Of a stretch of DNA of 64,000 nt, positions 50,084 to 61,389 are shown piece by piece. Position 1 is the stretch's first letter; the number at the start of each line of letters is the position of its first letter. Below the pieces are notes generated by a model. The model was not told the DNA's origin, did no database searches, and was given only the letters and a program-made list of their open reading frames with translations. The stretch spans positions 930,001 to 994,000 of the forward strand of contig NZ_CP142146.1 in the NCBI RefSeq assembly GCF_035918315.1, written 5' to 3'. This DNA comes from Vagococcus jeotgali (lineage in GTDB: Bacteria; Bacillota; Bacilli; Lactobacillales; Vagococcaceae). The position numbers and the translations under genes are program-made.

Positions 50084-53000
50084 TTATAGTGCTAATGTCG
50101 TAAAACTTCTCGCCTCTAATACATGCAAAATAGCTTCTGCCGTGTCAAGAGACGTCATAAGTGGTACCCCACTTTCAACTGATGTTCGTCTAATATCAAA
50201 GCCATCACGATTATTTTCTTCCCCTTGACCTGTAGTATTTATGACTAAACTAACTTCTTTATTTCTTATACTACTCAGAATGTCATTTGTATCATTATCT
50301 GAAATTTTATCAACTGTTTTTACTGTCAAACCTAATTTCATTAGATATTCTCCTGTGCCTTTTGTAGCAAGTAAGCCATAACCGATTTTTGCAAAACGTT
50401 TTGCAAGCTCTCCTACCTCTTCTTTAGCATCATCTGATACTGTAATTAAAACTGTGCCATAATCATCTACATGCATACCACTAGCTTCAAAGGCTTTATA
50501 AAGAGCTTTTTCTTTTGTCATGTCACTTCCCATGACCTCACCAGTAGATTTCATCTCTGGACCTAGGTGGGTATCTACCTCATGTAGTTTTGCAAATGAG
50601 AAGACTGGTGCTTTAATATGAACCAAGTTGCTTTCTTTATATAATCCATTGTTATACCCTAAATCTTTTAGCGTCTTACCTAGTATCAACTTTGTAGCTA
50701 CATTAGCCATCGGAATATCTACTACCTTACTTAAAAACGGAACTGTTCGACTAGCTCTTGGGTTAACTTCAATGACGTAAACTGCTTCATCATGTACAAT
50801 AAATTGAATATTCATCATACCTTTACAATTAAGTTCTAAAGCCAGTTTTGTTGTGTAATCTACTATTTTTTCTTGAACTGCTTGGCTAATATTTTGAGGT
50901 GGATAGACTGCCATAGAGTCTCCCGAATGAACACCAGCTCGTTCAATATGCTCCATAATACCAGGGATTAAAACATCCTCCCCATCACAGATTGCATCCA
51001 CTTCACACTCTTTACCAACTAAATATCGATCAATTAAAACAGGATGCTCTGGTGATGCTTTGACAGCTTCTATCATGTAACGTTTTAAATCTTTTGTACT
51101 CCAAACAATTTCCATCGCTCTGCCACCTAAAACATAACTTGGCCTAACCAGTACAGGATAGCCAATTCTCTCAGCAATCTTCACCGCATCTACTTCATTT
51201 GTTGCAGTTGCACCCTCAGGCTGAGGAATTCCCAATTCTTTTAAAACTTGTTCAAATTTATCACGATTTTCTGCCCTATCAAGGTCTTCTATGCTTGTTC
51301 CAATCACTGTAACACCATGTTTTGTTAAACCTTCTGCTAAATTTATGGCAGTTTGCCCACCAAACTGGACGATGACTCCCTTTGGCTGCTCTAAATCAGT
51401 AATATTTAATACATCCTCTAATGTTAATGGCTCGAAATATAATTTATCAGAGATTGAAAAGTCTGTTGATACTGTTTCAGGATTACTATTAATCACAATA
51501 GCTTCATAACCTAGCTCTTGAATAGCTTTAACTGAATGTACTGTCGCATAATCAAATTCTACACCTTGTCCGATTCTAATAGGACCAGATCCTAAGACAA
51601 TAATTGATTCACGACTAGTTTTGATACTTTCGTTTGCAAGTTCATAAGTGCTATAAAAATACGGTGTTTGTGAATCAAACTCTCCTGCACAAGTATCTAC
51701 CATTTTATAAACTGGTATAATGCCATGCGTTTTTCTTAACTCTAAAATCTCATCTTCTGTTTTAGCAACCAGTGAAGCAATTTTTTTATCTGTAAATCCA
51801 TATTGTTTTGCTTTAATGATGATTTCTAAATCATCAGGATACTCAATTAAATTCTCTTCAATTTCAATAATATGTTTAATCTTATCTAGGAAAAATAAAT
51901 CAATTTTAGTAAATGTAGCGATATCTTCAATACTCATCCCTCTTCGGATAGCTTCTGCTATATGAAATAACCTATCATCTTGAGCTTGAATCATAGCGCT
52001 CACTAATTCGTGATCATCCAAGGCTTTAGCTTCGCCTATCTCTATATGACTTACACCAATTTCAAGGGACCTTACTGCTTTTAAGAGTGACTCTTCAATA
52101 GTCCTCCCTAATGCCATAACCTCACCTGTGGCTTTCATTTGAGTACTTAATAAACGGTCACCATGCTCAAATTTATCAAAGGCCCATCTTGGAATCTTTG
52201 ATACCACATAATCAAGAGCTGGCTCAAACATAGCATACGTAGTCCCTGTCACGGGATTAACCATTTCATCAAGAGTTAGACCTACTGCAATTTTAGCTGC
52301 TAATTTAGCAATTGGAATACCTGTAGCTTTACTAGCTAGAGCTGATGATCTGCTAACTCTTGGGTTAACTTCAATCACATAATAGTTAAAACTATCAGGA
52401 TCAAGAGCTAATTGTACATTACAACCACCCTCAATCTTTAAAGCCTTAATAATCTTAAGTGATGCATCTCTTAATAATTGAATTTCCACATCTGATAAGG
52501 TTTGACAAGGGGCAAAGACGATAGAGTCACCTGTATGAATTCCCACTGGATCAAAGTTTTCCATATGACAAACGACAATTCCTTGATCTTTACTATCACG
52601 CATGACTTCAAACTCAATTTCTTTAAACCCTGCAATACTTTTTTCGATGAGACATTGACCAACTGGTGATAAGCTAATACCACTCGTTGCAATCTCGATT
52701 AACTCTTCCTCATTATCACACATCCCACCACCAGTTCCTCCTAGAGTAAAAGCTGGACGTACAATCAAGGGGTAACCAATATCACGTCCAAAAGCTACAG
52801 CTTCTTTTACTGTATGAACAATGACACTCTCAGGAATTGGTTCATCTAATTCTTCCATTAATTGCTTAAACAAATCACGGTCCTCTGCTTGATCTATTGC
52901 ACTAATTTTTGTACCAAGCAATTCAATATCTAACTCTTTTAAAATTCCCATCTCATCTAGTAACATTGCCATATTAAGTCCTGTTTGTCCACCAAGAGTT

Positions 53001-53263
53001 GGTAGAATAGCATCCGGCCTTTCTTTACGAATGACTTTTATGACAAATTCTAAAGTAATCGGTTCGATATAAACTTTATCTGCTACATCTTTATCTGTCA
53101 TAATAGTCGCAGGGTTTGAGTTAATCAGTACCACTTCATAACCTTCTTCTCTAAGAGCTAAACAAGCCTGGGTTCCTGCATAATCAAATTCTGCTGCTTG
53201 ACCAATAATAATAGGCCCTGACCCGATAACTAATATTTTTTTTATATCGTCTCTTCTAGGCAT
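50084..53263 (-). CDS. carB: Carbamoyl-phosphate synthase large subunit, pyrimidine-type
   Basis: 1,059 residues (PyrAB). It makes carbamoyl phosphate from ammonia, bicarbonate and two ATP. Two homologous ATP-grasp halves start at [20 protein letters not shown] and [36 protein letters not shown] and [14 protein letters not shown] show the two grasp sites. A C-terminal allosteric MGS-like domain ends [14 protein letters not shown]. It overlaps carA by 8 nt. Confidence 0.97.
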   Translation of the reverse strand: MPRRDDIKKILVIGSGPIIIGQAAEFDYAGTQACLALREEGYEVVLINSNPATIMTDKDVADKVYIEPITLEFVIKVIRKERPDAILPTLGGQTGLNMAMLLDEMGILKELDIELLGTKISAIDQAEDRDLFKQLMEELDEPIPESVIVHTVKEAVAFGRDIGYPLIVRPAFTLGGTGGGMCDNEEELIEIATSGISLSPVGQCLIEKSIAGFKEIEFEVMRDSKDQGIVVCHMENFDPVGIHTGDSIVFAPCQTLSDVEIQLLRDASLKIIKALKIEGGCNVQLALDPDSFNYYVIEVNPRVSRSSALASKATGIPIAKLAAKIAVGLTLDEMVNPVTGTTYAMFEPALDYVVSKIPRWAFDKFEHGDRLLSTQMKATGEVMALGRTIEESLLKAVRSLEIGVSHIEIGEAKALDDHELVSAMIQAQDDRLFHIAEAIRRGMSIEDIATFTKIDLFFLDKIKHIIEIEENLIEYPDDLEIIIKAKQYGFTDKKIASLVAKTEDEILELRKTHGIIPVYKMVDTCAGEFDSQTPYFYSTYELANESIKTSRESIIVLGSGPIRIGQGVEFDYATVHSVKAIQELGYEAIVINSNPETVSTDFSISDKLYFEPLTLEDVLNITDLEQPKGVIVQFGGQTAINLAEGLTKHGVTVIGTSIEDLDRAENRDKFEQVLKELGIPQPEGATATNEVDAVKIAERIGYPVLVRPSYVLGGRAMEIVWSTKDLKRYMIEAVKASPEHPVLIDRYLVGKECEVDAICDGEDVLIPGIMEHIERAGVHSGDSMAVYPPQNISQAVQEKIVDYTTKLALELNCKGMMNIQFIVHDEAVYVIEVNPRASRTVPFLSKVVDIPMANVATKLILGKTLKDLGYNNGLYKESNLVHIKAPVFSFAKLHEVDTHLGPEMKSTGEVMGSDMTKEKALYKAFEASGMHVDDYGTVLITVSDDAKEEVGELAKRFAKIGYGLLATKGTGEYLMKLGLTVKTVDKISDNDTNDILSSIRNKEVSLVINTTGQGEENNRDGFDIRRTSVESGVPLMTSLDTAEAILHVLEARSFTTLAL

Positions 53264-54338
53264 GTGTCTTTCCCTCGCTTTCCATTAATTCAATAAACTC
53301 ATCAAAAATTGAAACACCGTCATGAGGACCAGGTGCTGCATCTGGGTGAAATTGAACAGAAAAAGCAGGGTATTTTTTATGTTTAACCCCTTCAACAGAT
53401 AAATCATTAATATCAACATGAGTTACCATTAAATCTGTTCCTACTAGACTTTCTTGGTCAATGGCATACCCATGATTTTGTGACGTGAAATAAATCGTAT
53501 CTGAAGCTATTTCTCTAACTGCATGGTTACTTCCACGATGTCCAAATGGCATTTTATAAGAATCTGCCCCATTAGCTAGACTAAGTAACTGATGTCCTAA
53601 ACAAATACCAAACACAGGTACTTGACTTTGAATGTCTAAAATCATTTCAGGGACTTGAGGTAAGTCTTTAGGATCTCCTGGGCCATTTGATAACATGACA
53701 CCATCTGGCTGATAAGATAAAATAACTTCTGAACTTGTGTTGTATGGTACTACTGTGATATGACAATCACGTTTAATTAGTTCTCTTAAAATACTTTGTT
53801 TCATGCCAAAATCTACAACGACTACGTGAAAACCTGTACCTGGTATACTATATGGTTTATTAGTTGAGACTTCCTGGACTTGATTAGTTGGTAAAACAAT
53901 CGCTCTTAATTGATCAAAATCATGTTCTAAATCTGGGACCATGTCAATAATACTTGCTTTCATAGCACCTTTTTCTCTAATTTTTTTCGTCAAAGCTCTT
54001 GTGTCAATTCCAGAGATTCCAGGAATTTCTCTTTTTTCTAAAAACTCGCCTAATGTTTGTTGCGATCGCCAATTTGAGGCTACCCTAGCTACATTTTTTA
54101 CAACAACAGCTGAACAAGCTGATACCATAGACTCATGATCATCACGATTAATCCCGTAATTACCAATCGTTGGACTAGTAAATACTAATAGTTGACCTTT
54201 AAAGCTTGGATCTGTAATCATCTCTTGGTAACCACTCATTCCAGTTGCAAACACAATTTCTCCTGTAACAGAAGATTTGGCACCAAATCCCTCTCCAACA
54301 AAGTAAGTTTCATCTTCTAATATTAACAATCGCTTCAT
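53256..54338 (-). CDS. carA: Carbamoyl-phosphate synthase small subunit
   Basis: 360 residues (PyrAA). Glutamine amidotransferase class I feeding ammonia to CarB. N-terminal domain [21 protein letters not shown]; GATase with catalytic cysteine in [14 protein letters not shown] and histidine/glutamate near [13 protein letters not shown]. It overlaps carB by 8 nt and lies 3 nt after pyrC. Confidence 0.96.
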   Translation of the reverse strand: MKRLLILEDETYFVGEGFGAKSSVTGEIVFATGMSGYQEMITDPSFKGQLLVFTSPTIGNYGINRDDHESMVSACSAVVVKNVARVASNWRSQQTLGEFLEKREIPGISGIDTRALTKKIREKGAMKASIIDMVPDLEHDFDQLRAIVLPTNQVQEVSTNKPYSIPGTGFHVVVVDFGMKQSILRELIKRDCHITVVPYNTSSEVILSYQPDGVMLSNGPGDPKDLPQVPEMILDIQSQVPVFGICLGHQLLSLANGADSYKMPFGHRGSNHAVREIASDTIYFTSQNHGYAIDQESLVGTDLMVTHVDINDLSVEGVKHKKYPAFSVQFHPDAAPGPHDGVSIFDEFIELMESEGKTHA

Positions 54339-54341
54339 TAA

Positions 54342-55625
54342 TTAAGCCTCCTTTTTATCCCATACTTTTCTACCATGAACAAAAGTCATCATCGTATCTC
54401 CGTAAACTTCACTACCTATAAACGGTGTGTTTTTTGATTTTGATAAGAAATTATCAGTAATCATATGTTTTTCTTCTAAGTTAAAAATAGCAATATCTGC
54501 AGGAGAGCCGATATTTAGTGTTCCTGTTTTTAAACCAAATATCTTTGAAGGTGCTTCACTCATCCAATACACAATCTCACTTAAAGTAAAACGACCTGTT
54601 TTAACAAAATGAGTAAACATTAACTGAAACGCCGTCTCACTTCCTGTAATACCAAAAGGTGAATCAAGCATGCTTTGATCTTTTTCCTCGTGAGAGTGAG
54701 GGGCATGATCTGTTGCAATACAATCAATCGTACCATCAAGTAGTCCTGTAATTAAGGCTTGCTGATCCTCAGTGGCTCTAAGTGGGGGGTTCATTTTAAA
54801 ATCACCATGATCTTTTGTGATATCTTCTTCTGATAGAATCAAGTGATGAGGGCAAACTTCACAGGTGACGCTGATACCATGTTTTTTAGCTTGACGAATA
54901 ATTTCTACACTTTCTTTCGTTGATACATGACATACATGATAGTGAACTCCTGTTTCTTGAGCTAACAGGACATCTCTAGCAATTTGAGAAGACTCAGTGG
55001 CACTCATAATACCAGGTAAACCAAGCTCTTGACTTTTTTTGCCTTCATGCATCACACCATCAAATAGTAAACTCTCATCTTCTGTGTGAGCTACGATACT
55101 CATATTAAGGTGAGCTGCTTCTCTCATTGCTTCATACATCACACCAGCTGTTTGAACCCCAACACCGTCATTTGTAAAAGCAAAAGCCCCGCTATCTTTT
55201 AGTTCTTTAAAATCAACTAACTCTTCACTATTAAGTGACTTAGTAATGGGTGCATATTGTAAAATATTGACAACACTATCTGTCTTAATTTTTTTATAAA
55301 TGGTTTTTAATTTTTCAGGTGTGTCTGGCACAGGATTTAAATTTGGCATCGCACACACTGTGGTAAATCCACCACGTGCTGCTGATTTGCTTCCAGTTTC
55401 AATAGTTTCTTTATACTCAAACCCTGGCTCTCTAAAATGAACATGAACGTCAACTAACCCTGGAGTAATAAGCCCATCACAAGCATCATAAGCCTCATCA
55501 AACGCTTGTTCTATTTCTTTAAAATCTCCTATTCCTTTAATCAATCCATCTTCAATCCATACATCAACTGGTATTAACTCATTTTGACTTGTGACAATAT
55601 TGCCATTTTTTATTAATGTTTTCAT
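54342..55625 (-). CDS. pyrC: Dihydroorotase
   Basis: 427 residues from ATG at 55625 (AGGTAGGTG upstream; the frame could open at 55631). Metallo-hydrolase closing carbamoyl aspartate. Zinc ligands in VDVHVHFREPGFEYKE, histidines at VHYHVCHVS and IVAHTEDE, and catalytic DHAPH in IATDHAPHSHEEKD. Third structural gene of the pyr operon. Confidence 0.96.
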   Translation of the reverse strand: MKTLIKNGNIVTSQNELIPVDVWIEDGLIKGIGDFKEIEQAFDEAYDACDGLITPGLVDVHVHFREPGFEYKETIETGSKSAARGGFTTVCAMPNLNPVPDTPEKLKTIYKKIKTDSVVNILQYAPITKSLNSEELVDFKELKDSGAFAFTNDGVGVQTAGVMYEAMREAAHLNMSIVAHTEDESLLFDGVMHEGKKSQELGLPGIMSATESSQIARDVLLAQETGVHYHVCHVSTKESVEIIRQAKKHGISVTCEVCPHHLILSEEDITKDHGDFKMNPPLRATEDQQALITGLLDGTIDCIATDHAPHSHEEKDQSMLDSPFGITGSETAFQLMFTHFVKTGRFTLSEIVYWMSEAPSKIFGLKTGTLNIGSPADIAIFNLEEKHMITDNFLSKSKNTPFIGSEVYGDTMMTFVHGRKVWDKKEA

Positions 55626-55635
55626 CCACACCTAC

Positions 55636-56562
55636 CTACGCTTTCCCATGTAATATTGCTTCTAATATTGCCATTCTCATGAATACACCATTACTCATTT
55701 GTTGTGTGATGCGCGACTGATAACTCTCAACTAACTCATCTGCTAATTCAACATCTCGGTTTACTGGAGCAGGATGCATAATAATGGCTCCTTCTTTCAT
55801 TTCTTTAGCTCTTGCAACAGTCAAACCATATGCTTTATGATAATCTTCTTTTACAAATATACTATCCTCATCATGGCGTTCATGCTGAACTCTTAACATC
55901 ATCATCACATCAACCTGGTTAACAACGTCATCAATTGGTAAATAAGTCCCGTACGCTTCATACTTTTTGTTATACCACTCTGTAGGTCCACAAAAATATA
56001 AATTAGCTCCTAAGCGTTTTAACATTTTCATATTAGAATTGGCTACTCTTGAGTGGCTTAAATCACCACAAATGGCTATATCTAAGTTTTCAAAATCCCC
56101 ATATTCTTCATAGATAGTTAATAAATCTAGTAGACACTGGGTTGGATGATTACCACTTCCATCACCCCCATTAATAATGGATGTGGTAATGGTTTTACTA
56201 TCGATCAGTTCATTGTAATAATCCTCTTCCCAGTGACGAATCACACAAGCATGTGCTCCAATAGCTGACATAGTTAAAACTGTGTCATATAAAGATTCTC
56301 CTTTAGAAACCGAACTGGTTTTAGTATCAAACTCTATCACATCAATGCCTAATTTTTTTTCAGCTACTTCAAAACTTTTATGCGTTCGTGTACTGTTTTC
56401 AAAAAATAAATTTGATACAAAATACTGCTCTTGACTTAAAGTAGAAGGGGCTCCTTGCTTAAATTCTTGAGCCCTTTGTATCAAGCCCATGACCTCTTGA
56501 TCACTTAATGATTCAGCTGTTAACAAGTGTTTCAAACTAATAATTTCTGATGTGATAATCAT
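55636..56562 (-). CDS. pyrB: Aspartate carbamoyltransferase
   Basis: 308 residues. First committed pyrimidine step. Carbamoyl-phosphate loop [43 protein letters not shown], and the aspartate site VNRDVEL near MHPAPVNRD. No regulatory subunit gene is present, as usual in Firmicutes. It is 15 nt after pyrP. Confidence 0.97.
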   Translation of the reverse strand: MIITSEIISLKHLLTAESLSDQEVMGLIQRAQEFKQGAPSTLSQEQYFVSNLFFENSTRTHKSFEVAEKKLGIDVIEFDTKTSSVSKGESLYDTVLTMSAIGAHACVIRHWEEDYYNELIDSKTITTSIINGGDGSGNHPTQCLLDLLTIYEEYGDFENLDIAICGDLSHSRVANSNMKMLKRLGANLYFCGPTEWYNKKYEAYGTYLPIDDVVNQVDVMMMLRVQHERHDEDSIFVKEDYHKAYGLTVARAKEMKEGAIIMHPAPVNRDVELADELVESYQSRITQQMSNGVFMRMAILEAILHGKA

Positions 56563-56577
56563 AATTCAACTCTCCTT

Positions 56578-57870
56578 TTATTCTGTTTCGCTTTTTGCTT
56601 CTTCAGGTAATATTAAGTTTAAAATGATGCCGAACAATGTTGCTAGAGCCATACCCGATACAGCTACTGGACCTGCTTGGAAAGTCAACCCACCGATACC
56701 AACAACCAAAATAACTGAGGCAATCAGTAAGTTTCGTTTTTTGTTAAAATCAATGTCATTGTCAATTAATATTTTAAGTCCGCTTGAAGCTATCACTCCA
56801 AAGAGAATGAAGCTAATACCTGCAATAACTGGATTTGGAATACTTTGGATTAGAGCTGTTAGTTTTCCAACAAAACTTAGAGCCATAGCAAGAACTGCTG
56901 CTCCACCAATAACAAAGACGCTATGAACTCGTGTAATAGCAAGTACCCCGATATTCTCACCATAACTAGTTACAGGAGGCCCCCCTACAAGACCAGCTAC
57001 AATTTGAGCAAAACCGTCACCTTTTAGAGTTTTATCTAAACCTGGGTCTTTAAAAAATTCACGTTTTGTCAGTTTATTTAACACCATTAAATGCCCAATA
57101 TGCTCAGTCATCGTGACAAAAGCAATTGGTGCCATCGTCAGGACTGCTGTTAAGTAAAATTTAGGTTGATAGGTAACAAAAGGGGTTTGGAAATCTGGCA
57201 AAGCAAACCATGCTGCTTCTTGAATAGGAACAACATCTACAATTCCCACAGCTAGAGCTATTAAGTAACCACAGACAATCCCTAGTAAAATGGGAATAAG
57301 TCCTAAAAATCCTTTTAGATACATATTAAAGAAAATCGTTAGTGACATAGTGACCAATGCTACAATAATAAATTTTACACTATAAATTTGTTCTCCGTTT
57401 GCTCCTGTTGCATACATGGCTTGATTTGCTGCATTTGCAGCTAACCCTAGTCCAATAACCATCACAACTGGTCCAACAACAATCGCTGGTAACATCCTAT
57501 CTAACCAAGCTGATCCTGACTTTTTAACAAAATAAGATACTATCCAGTACACAAATCCTGTTGTAATTGATCCTAGTGCAATAGCTGGATAACCATAATC
57601 ATCCATTAGCATTTGCATAGCAGCTATAAAGGCAAAACTACTTCCCAGATAAGCTGGTATTTTTCCTTTTGTAACCGTTAGATACACAAGTGTTCCAAGA
57701 CCTGAACTAAATAGTGCAATCCCTGGGTTAATTCCAACTAGAATGGGTACTAATACAGTGGCACCAAACATGGTAAATAAATGCTGTAAACTAAGTCCTA
57801 ACCATTTTAATCCTGTTGGTTTATCATGGATGTCTAAAACAACATCCTCATTTCTAAATTTCTCGCTCAT
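56578..57870 (-). CDS. pyrP: Uracil-proton symporter
   Basis: 430 residues, NCS2/UraA family, about 14 membrane segments. It imports uracil with protons. It starts with KWLGLSLQHLFTMFGATVLVP and has FVTMTEHIGH with the family glutamate, and GGPPVTSYGENIGVLA as the NAT signature. It is preceded by its own attenuator. Confidence 0.95.
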   Translation of the reverse strand: MSEKFRNEDVVLDIHDKPTGLKWLGLSLQHLFTMFGATVLVPILVGINPGIALFSSGLGTLVYLTVTKGKIPAYLGSSFAFIAAMQMLMDDYGYPAIALGSITTGFVYWIVSYFVKKSGSAWLDRMLPAIVVGPVVMVIGLGLAANAANQAMYATGANGEQIYSVKFIIVALVTMSLTIFFNMYLKGFLGLIPILLGIVCGYLIALAVGIVDVVPIQEAAWFALPDFQTPFVTYQPKFYLTAVLTMAPIAFVTMTEHIGHLMVLNKLTKREFFKDPGLDKTLKGDGFAQIVAGLVGGPPVTSYGENIGVLAITRVHSVFVIGGAAVLAMALSFVGKLTALIQSIPNPVIAGISFILFGVIASSGLKILIDNDIDFNKKRNLLIASVILVVGIGGLTFQAGPVAVSGMALATLFGIILNLILPEEAKSETE

Positions 57871-57896
57871 CTTTCTTCTCCTTTATAATAAAAAAT

Positions 57897-57990
57897 CCTC
57901 GTTTCCAAAATAGAAACGAGGCACATGCAAACAGATTGATAGTATGATACTATCAAATTCTCTTCGCCCTTCCTAGTCTCTCTGTACTTG
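57897..57990 (-). promoter_or_regulatory. PyrR-dependent attenuator between pyrR and pyrP
   Basis: Minus-strand RNA: PyrR-binding motif ACAGAGAGACTA (about 57986-57974) and, downstream, the intrinsic terminator CCTCGTTTC-loop-GAAACGAGG (57921-57897) with a T-rich run. With UMP/UTP-bound PyrR the terminator should form and stop transcription into pyrP. Confidence 0.85.
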
Positions 57991-58004
57991 GTTAAAAAGC
58001 TACT

Positions 58005-58562
<558 letters not shown>

Positions 58563-58566
58563 TCAA

Positions 58567-58682
58567 TAAAAAAACCTCTTACCAAGACAAGGTAAGAGGG
58601 TATGTTTAAACTATCCATATACTAAGCCAGATTCATAGACTCGTATATGGTTCACATGCTCCTTCTTAGCCTCTCTGGACTA
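58567..58682 (-). promoter_or_regulatory. PyrR-dependent attenuator in the pyrR leader
   Basis: Minus-strand RNA: PyrR-binding core CCAGAGAGGCT (58678-58668) within AGTCCAGAGAGGCTAAGAAG; a long antiterminator region; then the terminator CCTCTTACC-loop-GGTAAGAGG (58599-58575) followed by seven T (58574-58568). Confidence 0.9.
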
Positions 58683-58713
58683 CGATTAAAGGACTTATTT
58701 ATTTGTTGTACTG

Positions 58714-58742
58714 ATTGTAACCTAATCAATCTCAATTATCAA
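58714..58742 (-). promoter_or_regulatory. Promoter of the pyr operon
   Basis: Minus strand: -35 TTGATA (58742-58737), 17-bp spacer, -10 TACAAT (58719-58714). The -35 box overlaps the stop codon of rluD. Confidence 0.8.
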
Positions 58743-59644
58743 TCTTTTTTTCGAAGTTCTTCTAACATATTAGTAAAATCCTCAGGTAACTCTGAATCAA
58801 AAGACATTAATTCTCCTGTAACTGGGTGAGTAAAGCCAAGTGTTTTGGCGTGTAAATACTGACCATTTCCAGGTAATGTTTTCTTGGGTCCATACATCGG
58901 ATCTCCTGCAATTGGATACTCAATATAATTTAGATGTACACGGATTTGATGCGTACGTCCCGTTTCAAGCTCACATTCAATCAAAGTAAAATCATCAAAA
59001 CGCTCTAACACTTCAAAATGCGTCACAGCATCTTTTCCATCAGCCACAACAGCTTGCTTTTGCCGATTGATTTTACTTCTACCAATTGGTGCTTCAATCT
59101 TACCTTTATCATGAGGAATCACACCATGAACAAGAGCCACATATTTTCGCATGGTTTTTTTATCTTTCAACTCTTCTTGTAAGGCAATATGAGCTTTATC
59201 ATTTTTAGCTACCATTAACAGACCCGTGGTATCTTTATCAATTCTATGAACGATACCTGGTCTGATTACATCATTAATACTTGATAGATTATCAGCATGA
59301 TGTAGTAGAGCATTGACAAGAGTACCATCTGGATGTCCAGCAGACGGATGAACGACCATGCCTTGAGGTTTATTAACTACCATTACATCCTTATCTTCAT
59401 AGATAATCTCAACTGGGATATCTTGCGGGGTTAATTCCAGTCCTTTTACTTCAGGTACATTGACTAAAATGACATCATTTGCCTTCACCTTGTAGTTAGC
59501 TTTGACTACCTCATCATTAACTTCAACAGCACCATTTCTTAACCAAAGCTGAATTTGTGAACGTGAATAACCTTTAAATACCTGGGTCATTACCTTATCG
59601 ATACGCCCAGTCTCATCTTGTACAGTATATTTTAATTGTGTCAT
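58739..59644 (-). CDS. RluD-family 23S rRNA pseudouridine synthase
   Basis: 301 residues. N-terminal S4 domain (GRIDKVMTQVFKGYSRSQIQ, residues 11-70), catalytic block RPGIVHRIDKDTTGLLMVAK with the active aspartate, and ETGRTHQIRVHLNYIEYPIAGDP. This is the YlyB-type gene usually next to pyrR. Its stop codon is part of the pyr promoter. The IS element begins about 200 nt upstream of its start. Confidence 0.93.
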   Translation of the reverse strand: MTQLKYTVQDETGRIDKVMTQVFKGYSRSQIQLWLRNGAVEVNDEVVKANYKVKANDVILVNVPEVKGLELTPQDIPVEIIYEDKDVMVVNKPQGMVVHPSAGHPDGTLVNALLHHADNLSSINDVIRPGIVHRIDKDTTGLLMVAKNDKAHIALQEELKDKKTMRKYVALVHGVIPHDKGKIEAPIGRSKINRQKQAVVADGKDAVTHFEVLERFDDFTLIECELETGRTHQIRVHLNYIEYPIAGDPMYGPKKTLPGNGQYLHAKTLGFTHPVTGELMSFDSELPEDFTNMLEELRKKD

Positions 59645-59784
59645 AGCTGATCTCCTTTTTTAAATCTCCTTGTTAATTCTAACATAGATTAACACACAAA
59701 AAAACAGAGTGAATCAAAAGTTGTTCTACTCTAAGCAACTGGAAGCTCATATAAACAATTGGCTTTTTCAATTCAGATCTCACT

Positions 59785-59813
59785 AAAAAAGGAGTTGATT
59801 TAGCATCAACTCC
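59785..59813 (-). terminator. Original terminator of the 62803-63204 gene, displaced by the IS
   Basis: Minus strand GGAGTTGAT-gctaa-ATCAACTCC followed by six T (59813-59785). It faces away from the ISL3 block. In the rebuilt pre-insertion sequence it lies about 20 nt after the native TAG stop of that gene. Confidence 0.8.
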
Positions 59814-59858
59814 TCATTGTCTATGATATTTACTATTTTTTTGGGTTGTATAATTTTT

Positions 59859-59895
59859 GATGTGGATGAAGAAATTCATTCGCATCTATTTTTTT
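59859..59895 (+). terminator. Subterminal hairpin of the outer ISL3 element
   Basis: GATGTGGATGAA (59859-59870, partly the inverted repeat itself) pairs with TTCATTCGCATC (59875-59886), followed by a TATTTTTTT run. It should stop transcription entering the transposase gene from outside. Confidence 0.7.
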
Positions 59896-59971
59896 ACAAA
59901 ATAATAGAAACATACGAACTTTCCCGTTAAAATTAAAGTGACCAAACCAAATTTTAGAAAGGAAGATTCGT

Positions 59972-61270
59972 ATGTCCCATAACCATTGTATTCGACTATC
60001 GCTAGATTTAAAAGATAAAAATATTTATTTCGATTCTATTTTTTGTGAGGAACAGCTTATTACAGGGATAAGATCCAAGATTTATAAAGGTATTCTTACT
60101 TACACTCCTTCGGCTTGTCCTTGTTGTGGCATTAAAAATGAACAATTTTCTATTGTGAAAAATGGGTTTATTTCTTCTCGAATAAAGTGGTTAAGTGTGG
60201 CTCACTACCCAACCTATCTTTTATTAAAGAAACAGAGATTCCTTTGTCGTCATTGTGACTCCTCTTTTCTAGCTGAATCTTCAGAAATTGAGAAACATTG
60301 TTTTATCGCTAAAAGAGTGAAGCAATCAATTCTTATTGAGTTAAGTGATGCTATCTCGTTTAAAGATTTAGCTAAAAGACATTTTGTTTCATCAACAACG
60401 ATTAATAGAATTTTAGTATCTGGTGGTAAAGACTTATCTAATCAATTTTTATATTTACCTCAAAACCTTTGTTTTGATGAATTTACTTCGGTTAAAAACA
60501 ATAGTGGCAAGTACAGTTTTATTTACTCTGATTCCTCTACACACCAAATTATCGATATTCTCATTGATAATAAAAAGCTAACACTAGAGAAACACTTTCT
60601 TAAGTACTCTCTAAAGGTTCGTCGCCAAGTAAAAACAATTGTCGTTGATATGAATGCAGCCTATTTTAAATTAGCCAAAAGGCTATTTCCTAATGCTGAG
60701 GTGATTATTGATCGCTTTCACTTAGTTCAACTTATCAGTCGTTCTTTAAACATAACTAGAATTAAGACGATGAATCGTTATCGCACATCGAATGTAACTG
60801 ACATGAAAAATTATCGAAAACTAAAAAAATATTGGAAACTCTTTTTAAAAGATTCTAATGAATTGAATTATACAGATTATCGTTATCAGCGTTTATTTAA
60901 GAGTATTTTACCTGAAACAGATGTCATGGATTATTTACTTAGCTTAAACAAAGAGTTATCAGAAACTTATAAACTTTATCAAGAACTATTATACTGTAGT
61001 AAAAACAATGATTTTGACACTTTTTCTGATCTATTATTATTAGCTAACGAAGATATCTCTATTCCAATGAAAATCTCGATTCGAACACTAAAGAAGCATT
61101 TACCAAGAATTGAAAACACCTTTAAATACGCTTATTCAAATGGTTGTTTAGAAGGTTCCATAAACAAAATTAAATTAATCAAACGAATAGCTTACGGCTA
61201 TAGAAATTTTCAGAACTATAAATACAGAATTTTACTTAATTTTAAAGACAAACAAAAAAGGGGTCTATAA
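59972..61270 (+). CDS. ISL3-family transposase (outer element), C-terminus altered
   Basis: 432 residues. N-terminal zinc finger (CPCCGIKNE, CRHCDSSF), helix-turn-helix (ISFKDLAKRHFVSSTTINRI), DDE catalytic residues D in LCFDEFTSVK, D in VVDMNAAYFK and E in GCLEGSINKIKL. The inner element inserted at 61260/61261, so the last codons now read AGG GGT CTA TAA (R-G-L-stop). In the rebuilt gene they continue S-S-K-N-H-S-V-S-A-A-stop using 62760-62793. Activity of the altered protein is unknown. ATG is preceded by AAAGGAAG. Confidence 0.95.
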   Translation: MSHNHCIRLSLDLKDKNIYFDSIFCEEQLITGIRSKIYKGILTYTPSACPCCGIKNEQFSIVKNGFISSRIKWLSVAHYPTYLLLKKQRFLCRHCDSSFLAESSEIEKHCFIAKRVKQSILIELSDAISFKDLAKRHFVSSTTINRILVSGGKDLSNQFLYLPQNLCFDEFTSVKNNSGKYSFIYSDSSTHQIIDILIDNKKLTLEKHFLKYSLKVRRQVKTIVVDMNAAYFKLAKRLFPNAEVIIDRFHLVQLISRSLNITRIKTMNRYRTSNVTDMKNYRKLKKYWKLFLKDSNELNYTDYRYQRLFKSILPETDVMDYLLSLNKELSETYKLYQELLYCSKNNDFDTFSDLLLLANEDISIPMKISIRTLKKHLPRIENTFKYAYSNGCLEGSINKIKLIKRIAYGYRNFQNYKYRILLNFKDKQKRGL

Positions 61271-61273
61271 TAA

Positions 61274-61312
61274 ATCGTGTTGATGGATAGTTTCCATTAA
61301 TACGATTTTTTG
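61274..61312 (+). terminator. Subterminal hairpin of the inner ISL3 element
   Basis: ATCGTGTTGATGGA (61274-61287, from the inverted repeat) pairs with TCCATTAATACGAT (61293-61306), followed by a T run. It also ends transcription of the outer transposase gene. Confidence 0.8.
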
Positions 61313-61389
61313 TTTTTAAATACAAAAAGGAACATCCAAACATGATAAAATAAAGTCGACAAAAACCAAATTATTAGGAGGATGTTCCC

